Below, piece by piece: positions 45,501 to 57,900 of a stretch of DNA of 64,000 bases (its first letter is position 1; every line of letters starts with the position of its first letter). Made by a program: the position numbers and the translations under genes. A model generated the notes under the pieces. The model was not told the DNA's origin. It searched no databases and saw nothing but the letters and a program-made list of their open reading frames with translations. Source of the stretch: Cristatella mucedo (Eukaryota; Bryozoa; Phylactolaemata; Cristatellidae); NCBI GenBank assembly GCA_009760855.2, contig WPIO01000001.1, positions 23,670,001 to 23,734,000 of the forward strand, read 5' to 3'.

Positions 45501-48500
45501 CCACATTGGTAAAGTGCACAACTAAACAACTTGAGTCAGCAGAGCAGGTATAGCGACATGAAGCACTTTTCGAACAGACATAACGATTTGTGAGTAGTGC
45601 ATTACATACCATGTACATCTCCGGTCGGTACGTCAAGAGTGCATGGACCAGCTTGGCTGTGGTATCCATGTTTAGTAGGGCCTGAATTTTTGTAACGGTA
45701 AATAACTAAAAGTGGTGGTGTGACTTTTGAGCTGATATAGTCATCTAAAGAAATGTCGTTTTGGAAAAAGACGCATGGATTTTGTGCAGACGCTACAAGC
45801 GGTATGCTGGCCGAGCCCATATGATGGTTTGGCTTTCTAATTTCTGAATGAAACTAGGCTGGCCCATAGCTATCAAGTTAGTTTAATTGTCATTCTAAGT
45901 GGAAATTTGCTGACATTTTAGTGCGAATAGCGGCAATAGTGCAAGGAAGTCTAGACTGTTAAACGTACTGCAAAATATGGAGGAATGAAAGCACGGATGC
46001 AGCAATGTGCCTTTTGCATAAAAATGAAAGCCTAGTTTATGATTACATCGGTAAGAGGAAAGTGTGAAACTGGACGAAGCACAGATCCCTGGGATGCTCT
46101 TTTAATGTCGCCTCGGATGACAGATGCTTTCTGCTGACACTCTGAAATCTCCCAATAAGATTTGGCCTTATTAACCGATGCAGGGCCGTGTCGGTGATGC
46201 CCAGGCGAAATTATTGGAGCACCAGAAGTACATGGGTGATCTATGGCATCAAAAGCTGCTGAGACCCAGCAGAAATGGCGACTATGTAGGTAAACATTTC
46301 TGAGAAATTAGTTATATTCTCGAAGCACTTGAGAAACAGTGCTAACTCTGTCGAGTGATTAGCACTAAAATCAAACTGGATTTACTTGCTAGATTTGAAG
46401 TTTCTGCATTAGAGTTTCGCTGGTCTGCAAATATTCATTCAAATGTCTGACAGGAAAGACAAAAATCAGCAGACAGGGCGGAAGTTGCTGAAGTCCCGGT
46501 CAAGTGTCAACTTCTTAATGAATAGGTTAAGTTTGTCTTCGCAGTTGCACAGTACATGGCGCTTTATCAAATGCATTATTATTATTATCATGGCACATGC
46601 TACTTTGTTATTCATTTAGCGAAAAAATTCACAGTAAAATCGTTTCATTGCAGCCACTTGACTTCGAGCCGTCAAAAAATGTTCGCCCGTGCCTGTGCCA
46701 ATTTTGAGAGTTCTCTCCCTTTATGAGTTGTGAAACCGACTGAAGTTAGTAATGATGAAGCTACTTAATAACACGCCCAGATCTAGAGATACATTCGATT
46801 AGCAATTGCAGCAGTCTTATCAGGCGTTCTTGACTACCGGCTCAGAAGGAATTGAACCCACGATATGAAAATCCAGATAACCTAGATCAAGTGCTGTCGT
46901 AATCTTGATTCCAGTCAAGCACTAAAAATTAACGCATAGTTTGAGTCGAATACCTGGCAAGATTTACAATTAAAATAATCCACCTACAAGTCATCTATAG
47001 CCAGGGCTTTGGTTAGGTTTTCTAAAGAGAAACCTATTCCTATTCTTCGTGGTTACATGTACATGATTAACGGCGCTGCATTATCCAAATACTCGAGGCA
47101 GAAAAAGTATTGGTGTGGCACGAGGCTTTACTAAATCGCTCGCTCGCCAAGGGGGCGGGACTTACTTTTCCTTGCTCCAACTTTTTGCCGTTCAGCTTCT
47201 ATGATCTGCAAAAAAAGGCAATACGGTGCAATAAAAAAATCAGCATGCATTAATGGCATCGCGTCTCGACTTCTGTAACTCGCTGCGTGTAGATCTACCA
47301 CCTAGGCAATCAACCGCTTACAGTAGGGGAAAAACTTCGCCATTAGGCTTTTTTTATTCATTTTTTTATTCATTTATATAGCGCCCGAAGAGAACTTATC
47401 TCTATTCAGGCGCTTCACATATGCCTCGGGGCTCGTCTGTCGTGAGCGTCGCAGTTGCCTTATTATAATACTTCTCGCCGACTTGCATTGGCTTCCATTC
47501 AAGCAGCACATTGACTTCAAATATTTGTCACTCACTTTTAGGTCCCTTCGTTCGCTGGCTCCAGCCTGCCTATCAGAACTACTCCCCAGCCAGACTAGGC
47601 GTAGTACCGCCTGCTCTTCAGACTCAAATCTTTTAGCTATGCCTTGAACCAACCTTAAATCCTGTGGAGACCGTGCCTTTAGTTCCTATACTCCCAAAGC
47701 TTACAACTCACTCCCGACTGACTTACATCTCCTGACTTGATGACATTCATAAAGCAGCTAAAACGCGCCTTTTCCCCCAGAATTTGCGGAGTCCTTGTGA
47801 TTTGACTTTGCGTGCTTATGCATGCTGACGCTGTGTACGTTACACTAACCATATTATGCAAGTCACCACTCACCACAATGGTCGTGCGGCGTTTGCAGCA
47901 TACGTTGAGTGGATAGAAAGATGAAATTCTCCTATGGCGCTATACAAATATATTATTTATTTATTAATAAAGTTGTCATTACATATGTTCTAGTAAACGC
48001 TTTTGCTGCAACTCTTGAAGCCCGGGCTTAAAGTGCCTAGAGATAGATTAAGCTCTCTTAAGGGAATCGCGGCGTTGGGTGGAGGTAAATCCCCAGCGAC
48101 GACGCCGAATGCTATCGAACAATAGAGTAGTTGGCAGTTTCGCTTCATAAAGCGGACGCTTCATTACCACTGCGAAGGTGTGCGCTGCTGAAGCTACTCA
48201 CCTAGCGCTTCAGGACTTATTATTGTTATTACTGATTTAAACTGTCCAAGTCCGATGCAGTTAGCTTCAAGATTAGCCAATCAGCTGCGTTAAATGGCAA
48301 GCCATATTCCACGCTTAACACCCACAACAGTGATTAGTAGATGTCCAAATAGCGACAATTTTCTAGTTCAGAATGTCACAAGACTTCTTTTAGCGCCTGT
48401 TCGGCAATTTCGAAGGGGCACTGCATAACAATTGGGCAAGCCTAGCTGTAACCGAAGAACCGATTCACTCTGATAAAACTCGCGGACAAAGCGACGCTTG

Positions 48501-51013
48501 CCTCGGCAGGGGACCAGGAGGCCTGCAATGTTAAACTACCAGAGCGACAAGACAGTCATTGACAAAGAAATGCTGGGGGCCTTATGGGATCCGTTCGCGA
48601 AACGGGCGTTCTTCGAGCCTGCCCTGTTCATTGAATGGTCGCGGCCTTCTCCACCAACGAGGAAGCACGGCACCGACTTTGTCGCCGGTTTATACTTCCA
48701 GGCACACCCTTCAGGTTAGAGCATCGACCCGGATATACGCCGTGCGTCACCCCCCCCCCCCGTTACGGCCGGTGCAGTTGAGCTGTGAAAAATGCGACCG
48801 CGAGCAGGATTTAAACAGGGGACCTCTCAGGGCTGAGAATCCGAGGCCGTCGCTGCGAGCCTGTTGAAATAGCCAGATCTGCAGTCTGTCGACAACGAAA
48901 CTTAGACTAGCACGAACCCAGCGGTTGGGCTATTTCACACTCTCCCACAGTAAAGACCAGAAATACGTCCGATCAGCCCTTGAATTACGGGAACCTGTGT
49001 ACCGCAGGGCGCTCCTACGTATGAGTGAGGATATCCGTAATCCGCGGCGGTCGTTAAGACTTGCATTCGTTCATCGGAGATTACCTTGGAGTTCGCTGAT
49101 TTGTTTTCCTAAATTGTTCGGCCTGAATCTCAACTTCGGTCAGATACTGACCTGAATGGTGAGATTGCTACTTTTTGGGGCCAAAATAGCTATGAGTTTA
49201 CAAGTAGGATGTTGTCACATCCAAGAAAATCACCAGGCCATATTTAGAAAGGTGCAGACAGCCCCGGCCCTTCTTACAGCAGGAATAACACAAGTAGGCG
49301 GAGCATGGACTAGAACAACACTCTGAAACTGAATCACTAGCTGAATAATAATAGAATTACTAATGATGCTAATAATAGCAAAACGTGTATAAAATGCCCG
49401 AGGAGAACTGTCTTTGTCTATGCATTTTTACTAATCCTGGTACCTATTCTACACGCCCAGCTGGTTAATCTGCATTAGCATTAAGCAGTCGCGAATGCCT
49501 ACTTAATTTACTTCAGAAGCATTTGCCACTCCCCAGGCCTAGGCTTACCACAGTGGCATAATCTCCTTATCCAGTAAATAAGGAGCCGACCAGAGGCTTA
49601 CAGAGAGAGCATCTAGGAGACCAGGGTACAGACATAGTCTTGAATACGACTTTGAATCCAGACAGCTTTGAGCTCACAGGTCGCACATTCAATAATAATA
49701 ACAATACATTGCAGGGCCACCTCAGAGCTATATCTCTTTCTAGCCACTTAACGTACGCGGTAAAGGAAGTATGTCAATCGGTTAGCAAGAACATGCACAG
49801 CATCAGCATGTATAAATACTCACAGAAGACAATTCATTTGCACTCAACAAATGCTCTCAGGAAGAGGTGCGTTTTAGCTTCTTTTTAAACGTCTTCAAGT
49901 TAGGGCATATCGTGATGTCAGGCGGGGTTAATTCCAGGCCTTGGGAGCATATGAAATAAAGATGCAGTCTCCAAAGGATTTGAGGCTGGTACGAGACACA
50001 GCTAAATGGTTTGATTAAGAAGAGCATGTGGTACGATGCCTAACCAGAGTGGAAAGCAGTTTAGATAGGTAGATAGATTAGCCGAAGCAAGAGAGACTAA
50101 GCAGCGTCTACTCTTGCAATCAAGCACCAAGCAGAGCAACCAAATAGCATGGGAAACCGGTTTCGCGACTGGGTTTTCTATACTTAAGACTATCGAAAAA
50201 TATGTCAGACGGGAAGCCAATATAAGCATCCAAAACCGCTCGAAAAGTAGGCTCACAGATAAGTACCACAGAAACGCGACTCAGCAAAACCTACCATGTA
50301 GCCATTGGGCTTAGTTCGCAAGTATCATATGGATAACGTACGAAAAAAAACTTTGGCTTGTTACATCCAGGTCACACTTCATTTCTTTGATAGCCTGAAG
50401 CACCAAGCATCTGCATCTAGCCTTACTCCCAGATGCCATTGTCGGCGTGTCCATCTTTGCCAACCTTTCTATCTTTGACTAATTTGGGAAAGAACCAGTT
50501 TATTCAGCCTTGCAGATTGCCGGCTCACCAGCCTTACACACACGTCAATCTAAAGTTTCTGTTGTGGTAAGTGAAACCTGCTGCAATATGTTCGTTCAAA
50601 AGCTCTAAGTGGGTCGTCTCCAGATTTCTTGTCGATTGCAATTAGCTGGCCACGAAACGTCTGGTGTAGTCACATGTAACTACGGCTAGCCAACAAGAAA
50701 TGCTGCTTTCAGGGTCAGCATCGACCGTATGTCGACTCAGTTAAAGCACCTTCCATCATCCAGTATCATGTCACTACCTGGTTTCGCTGTGTTACAGCCT
50801 GCCTGTAGCTCACCTTCAGGATGCAACTTTCAGCCAGGTGGCAGGATGCAACTTTCTATCAGGCCGGCATTGATTGCCTACTGGCAGCTTATCAAATCTT
50901 TCAAAATGTTGCTGGCTTATCGGGGCATATTATCGCTCGGCTGTAGCACTGTAACACACAGCCGCGGCATTTCGTCACTTAGCCGAATCTGCTTCCTGCT
51001 ATGGCCTAGCATC

Positions 51014-51052
<39 letters not shown>

Positions 51053-51054
51053 GC

Positions 51055-51119
<65 letters not shown>

Positions 51120-52247
51120 AGCGAAAGTGCATCATTACCAGATGTATGCGGTGCATCACCTGATTGGCTGATGCACTGCCTGCACATGGAATCTTGCTGT
51201 CTCAATTGCAGGCACTGATAGCTTGCACAATCTCGTTCCAGCTTGGAGCATCGTGCGTGCTACTGCCAGGAATCATTTCATTGATTGTTCGGCCAAGATG
51301 TATAGCCTTCTCGAGTACATCGCTTCAGGAGCTCACCATAAAAAACATTTACCGGCATTAAAGCAGTTGCTGTGAACTTTGGTGCTGTAATTAAAGCCTC
51401 TTCCTCTGGCTCTTTCTCTGCTCGGACATGCGAATTTTTTGCCGCGGAACCTACCGTAGCATTATTTCAGGTGCTGTTGACCTCAAAATCCTAGCTGATT
51501 AAACAGCCTCTTTTTGTATAGCAACAGAAGAGCCTTTACGGCTATCACCACCACTTGCAGTGGCGATAAAGGATCGCCCACCACTGGAATCGAACCCACG
51601 ACCTCGGGACCGAGGTCGTGAAAGCAACCGCCTTACCTATTGTGCCATCACGGCTCACCAAAGCACCAGTTGAGCTTGAGGCCTTTGTACAGCAGCCAAA
51701 GCCAGCCCAGACTTTACTGGCACAATGCCTTTGATGTGTGCCACATCGATGATTCACTGAAGATGGCACTGCTCCCAGCAGCATGTATCGTGCTCCATGC
51801 CTACGTAGCTCAGCGTGGGCACGTATATCTAGAGCACCTGGCTGGCCCCAGTAGTAGCCTCTAGTGGCTTCTCACAAGTCGCTCGTGACGAATGAATGAC
51901 ATGAATGACATGAACACATGGCCTGAATGCTCCGAAATTCGTAGATAGCTACGTTGAATTCATCCAGTTGAGAAATGTGCAGCCACCCTAAGTACTGACC
52001 TGCTTTAATTAAATATTAAGCACAATTTAATGATGAATGTACAGGTGGAATTAGGAAGCTGTCACAGCCTATAAAATCACCAAGCCGTATCTAGGGAAGC
52101 AAAGACAAGGCCCTCCTAATAGCTGGAACTACAGAAGTAAGCAGAGCATGGACGTGAACAACTCCGAGACTGTATCATTAGCTTGTTACCTGAGTATATA
52201 CCTATTCTACCTCAACACACACACACACACGCACGGACGCACGGACG

Positions 52248-52296
<49 letters not shown>

Positions 52297-52375
52297 GTCT
52301 ATATATATATATATATGTCTATATATATATATATATATGTCTATATATATATATGTCTATATATATATATATGTC

Positions 52376-52446
<71 letters not shown>

Positions 52447-54875
52447 GCCTAGTCTATTTGGTTATTCTGCATTGCTATTGAGCCATCACCCGTGCCTACT
52501 TCTGAACCGGTCGAGGAAACATTTGTTCCTTCCCAGATCTAGGCTCACCTCAATGGCACAATCTCCGGATACAGTAACCAGAGGAACAAATATGTGCTGA
52601 AAAAGAGCCTCTAGGACTCCAGGATACAGGCACTGCTTTGGATACGAGCTCGAGTACAAACGGCCGTGAGCACACAGATCGCACAGTCAACGCTACTAGC
52701 CTGCCAGCATATGCTTACGCCAGGTCAGCCTGGCCTAGAAGCAGCTCGTGCTATTGGAGGCTTGCCGAAAAAAACTGGCTGAATGACTTAGCAGTGACAG
52801 CATCGCTTCGGCCGACGTGACTAACACGTGACATCCATCGACTCCTGCAGTCGAATGGCAGCTGCTGCACCCGTAGCAGCAGCAATAAGCTGGTTAATGG
52901 TAATTCCAAGCATCCCTGCACGTGCCCATCTTCGAAATGAGCCCACAAGCAGGCTGGCCGAGCTGGCGTCAAAACAGTCAACTGGCCATGCCCAGTCACT
53001 AGTGTGCCTCTTGGTGCGTCTGTCACGCCAATTAAGGTCACCGAATGCGAGTATCGTACTGTGGACTTACCGGCTCGTTGAGTGGTATTTTGTCAAAGGT
53101 CGCCGATGGTCCGGCGTTGCCGTGCACTTCGGATGGTGGCTCGTCGGCATTCGGAAACTACAAGACCGATAGTAATATTACTGAGACAGTTTAAGCCTCT
53201 GTCTGCTCGCCCCGATCTCGGGCAGAGCGGCGACACCCGGTCAAGCTATGTGTAAGACCGTATCAGTGTAAGCAGTGCGAACGGCCGTGGTACTCTTCAA
53301 AAGGCTTGTTTAACCGTGAGCGTAAGCATCGGACTCAGTCATTTCATCATGCCTACTTAACATTTGTGAGGTGAGGCAAGCGAGCTATCATCACTATCCA
53401 TTTATAGACTGCATAGTCCTAGGTCATTGGTAACCAACCTATTGTGAGTCCGAAACAAGGGACAACAGCCTGGCAAGCCAACACGACATTTGATGGGATA
53501 GTCTGCAGTCACCAGCTTGCTTTTTTGAAATGGTTGAGTGGCATTACATTGCGTTCAAGATCAGCTTGCGTAGGTATTTAGAAATGCCGAACCCATCCAA
53601 CTTAGCACAAGGTATACCGCATATGCATGAACGTATACCACCAGTAAGTATGCCCATGAATTATACATTACAAGGTATTCTGGCTTCTCTACAGTGTGAG
53701 CGTTTGAAAGCCTAGCAAGAGCACGGTCAAATCATGAGCACGTGATAGCATGGTAACGCAGCACTGCATCATCGTTTCGGCTCAACCAAAACTTCAATTT
53801 TAAGAGCAATGGTACGAAAGGTACCGGTGACATCTATGCCTTAAAACATTGACTGGCTGTGGTTGTCAAACGTAGCAATACCTCAGACATCTATTACCTC
53901 TCAAAGCTAAGTCAACCAGCCTGTGAAGCCTCAGAAGTGAAACAATTTGCCACCCAGTGAGCTCAAAAACCCTTAACCTTATTTAATAAGGGTGCTGAAC
54001 CTCAGAAAACATACATATCTGCCGTGTTTACCAGCCGTACATTAGTTGGAAATGGTTCTGCAACGATGCAGCTGCTAACTAGTCAACATAGTCCAAGATA
54101 AACTGCCAGATTAGGCAGCTATTGGTAATTAATGTCACACCTCCGCTTCCTGTTGCCTTAAACATAACAACGCAACAAAATAGTTCCAACTGAAGGCCAA
54201 GTGATACTCTCTTAGATTGAGATAGCGATGTCCTCAGCTTCAATCTGCATCACTTTTTTACTTTGAAGACATGAAATTCTAAAATGACATCGTAACTCAA
54301 CGGAAAACCCACGCAGGAGAAAACACGACCTTGTGCATTTTTTAACCTTAAACGTGTAGATACTAAGTTCCTACACCCGGCCATACATGCATGGCCAGTT
54401 TTGTTTCTACATCAATGAATGATTTATTTTAAAATACAAATGACTGAAGCCGTCTGCCGTTAGGCAGAAAGCAAAAAACACTTCTAGTAGGAATGACTTT
54501 CTTCTAGTAGGAAAAGTTTGTCTCGTTTTCTGGTTCGCTGCTCTACCGATTGCGCAATCAATACCATCGTTCCGCCATGCTTAAAATTCTGTGTACTAAG
54601 CCCAAAACATCAACTTTAAATGACCTTTCACGTGTTCTTGTGGACACCCAAAGTACAGTCTGAATGCCGGTGCATATATTTTTAATTACAACTGGGTGCC
54701 GAACTACAAGCATTACGTACTCTGTGACCGGCGACTGGTCCCGGGTTTAGAAGTTCTCATTTTGATACACTGCATATCAATGTTTAGTTCATAATGACCA
54801 CTTACATACGTGCATACAAATGTGTTTACACTTACAGATAGTATGCATATAAAGTATACCAGTACATAAAAGCAT

Positions 54876-54912
<37 letters not shown>

Positions 54913-57900
54913 CATGCCTTCTGGTAAGAAAGTCGTCCCGCACCACCGGAATTGATGCCTCCCACAAAGTTTCACAAAAATATGAGGTAATACGACACTT
55001 AAAACATGAAACTAGTAACAGAAATTATTATGATGTCAAAGCCACAGTACTCAGGCAATTTACGCCGTTCACCGAAGTAAATATGGCAAAATAAGGATGT
55101 TTTACCAAAAACTGACAAGAAATCCTCAACTAAATCCCATTGATAAAATCTGGGGTATTATTTGACTAGCGATTGCCGTGTGGGTGAAGAAAGATTTGTA
55201 GTGGCTAAGCTTTTCTAAGGTTTTCTAACTCGTGGGGTATAGACGGCAGTGCCTTGAATTTCATTTTCGGTTTGCACTTTCACGACTGCAAAATGCTTTG
55301 GCGGCTATACAAGCACTGCTATTGAGTTTTAAATTACTCCTGCTTTTTGTTTTTCTGGAAAAGAAGAGCACAAATATGTGTCTTAACTGCTCCATTTCTG
55401 AAGTCTTAACGTATCCAAAATAGGCATGAGATCACATGATCGCCGAGCCCGCGATGCACAGAAAGCAAGTGAAACAGGCGAGCTTTTTTAATATCTCTAG
55501 TAAAGCTACGCAAAAATGTGCCTATAAAAGGCTGGTTTTAAGTAAAGACAGTCTACGCTAATATTCTCTACATTTTTGCTGGCCTCTGGACCTCAACCAT
55601 TAGATGAATTTGCTAGAAACTATGATTCTTTTTTATTCTTGAAAAGTTAAATTGTAATTTCCAAGCTTCAAGAAGCTTATTACGAGATATTGCAGCATAA
55701 TGGGTCAAAAGCAGCAAGAAGATGTTCGCTTTATTTTCTCCGTTTAATAGTGTCCGTTGATATGACAGCCACTGCTCCAGAAGATTCCCCATGCCATCGT
55801 TATTCTAACTTGGTTTGAGATCATTTTGAAGAAAAGAAGCCTAATTTTACCAGTCCCTTCTTCGGTTGACGTCGCAGATCGCCAGAACACGTTTTGTGAG
55901 ATCCAAGTTAGCTGCAAGTCCGACTGCTCGTGTTACTTTCAGTTTTGAGAACATTTACGGAAAGTATCTGTTCTAGCAGTAATGGCCGAAGACCTTAACG
56001 CTAGCTGTGAGCAGACCGTAAATGTGCACTGCATTACTCAACTACTGGCCGTTAAAGTGTACCCACATTGGTCGCCACAACTTTTCTATACAATAAACGA
56101 ACAGGCAGGATACCAAGGACGTGCTGTCAGTGCAGCTTTACATGGATGCATGTGCGGGCGCTCGTATGCGTGTCTGTGTGAGCTTGTGCAAGAATGTCTC
56201 ACTGCAGCATGGCAGCTGTGACAAAAGAAACCTTGCGTAGCATGTCATCGCTCGGTCTCGATGCATATCTTATGATTAAATGGCCTGCCGCTGGATCTCA
56301 GCCTACGGTTACGATGCTCTCTCTTCACGACTTAAGTCGGGGGTTTGAGTTCTGCAGCGGTCGATCCTTCATTGCCCATCGCTAGCGGTGGTGGTAGCCC
56401 GGAAAGGCTATTCTGCTTTATTGATACCAATATTTGAACTATTTCCCTGGAATTGGCTTTGGACCACAATCTTGCGACCCTATGGACCAGTCGAAGCACC
56501 AGGCTGCCTTGCCATCACTACCACTACCACTGCCCCTGCTCCACCACAAAGCAGAGCATTCTGTCTACACTTACCATTCCTATCTAGGTCGCACAGGGCT
56601 CGGTTACTCAGCTGGCAACAGCGATATCATCAGTGCATTGCAGCAGCAGCAAGCACGGCCAGATTGAAACGGCTGCATCACTCTCTTATCCGCGACCACT
56701 GGGAGCCTAGCAGCAGAGTTGCCATCGCCAAGTGCTACAGCTTAAGAAACTGTCATAAATCGTGCAAATCGTTCTGGGCGTCCCTGCCGTCACCTCACAA
56801 TTATGACGACGATTCGGCGTGTAGGAGATGACTGGGGAATCAATCGCGTTGACTGGCTAGCAAAAAAAAGCAGGTTGACCTCAAATAGCTATAGCTATGT
56901 ACCAGCATCTTTAGTAAGTCTTACAGCTACGCCGTTAGTCGTTGGAGACATCTACTATTTTCTGCTTTCAGAATAGCCGGAAATGGAATTATACTGCCTA
57001 GTCTTAAACTATCGTTTTGCAGTTCCCTAATTTTGGATTTTAATATTAACCGTACGTATTCTAGCTACATTGAAATCCGGGAGATTGTAACCACCTTTTA
57101 ACTTCCTTGTATGGGCAATAGAATTACTTTTCCACATTGAAACAAGAAGATCGCAGGATGGATGGGCATCAGGAGCTGGTTCTGTCGAATCGACGAGAAA
57201 GACAATTTCATGATTAATCACCATTACCAAATCTTTCAGAAACAACTACGGTGCAGTTTTGATGAAGAAACCGGATATACGAGTTCATGAAGTCACTTGA
57301 TAAATTGACTGCATTCCAAGAATGCATCACCTGGTTGCAATGTGAACAGCTCCAGCCCCACCCATACCCTGTATATTCACACTTTTTATTCCTAAATGAT
57401 TATTTATTATCTGTATTTTATTAAATTTTTATTTTGAAGTGTTGAATTTGCCGAACGCTTGACAGTCACCTGCTTAGGTATGCTAGGCAGAAATGAACTC
57501 TCACTAGGGAAAGTGCAGGAGTGCCAGAACGCTAGAAGTCTTACAAATGTGAGCATCTTAAAGTAAGTCCAAGCTACTCTCCTGCCAGATTATCCTCTAA
57601 TCCCATGCGCTATGAGGACGTCAACGACACATCATGGCTTAGCGGCAGCTAATTTCTATTTCGTCCCTTTAGCCTTTCTTAGTCAACGAGGAAACAAATA
57701 AACAAATAAACTTGTCCAGAAAAAAGCAGTGGGCAGAAAAAACCAATCGGTTTGCTTGCAAAAGCCGTCGAAAAGCAGGAGTCGTAAAAATTAGGCACTG
57801 CACACTACTTACTTTGCTAAAATTAGCTTTTGGATCGTAGGGCCAAACTCCCTGCATGGCGCCGGTTGCCTCAGCAGTATTCTCTGAACTGTCAAGTTCA

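Larger units (their letters stand above)
42690..47165 (-). other. PEAK-like gene introns 3-5 region
   Basis: Besides exons 4 and 5 this span holds a short intron 5 (42575-42688), short intron 4 (42843-42948) and intron 3 (44610-47165). Intron 3 carries a SINE-2 copy and a LINE-A copy. The remainder, about 46576-47150, shows nothing recognisable. Confidence 0.6.
47206..57812 (-). other. PEAK-like gene intron 2 (10.6 kb)
   Basis: Filled with LINE-A, SINE-1, SINE-2, the DR-2 repeat pair and several microsatellites, listed separately. Stretches with nothing recognisable: 50111-51010, 52699-54865 and 54915-56250. Confidence 0.6.

Noticed and set aside
48498-48867. Plus-strand frames of 73 and 102 codons
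   Set aside because: They cross a poly(C) run and a tRNA-like segment, and no family or splice signals support them.
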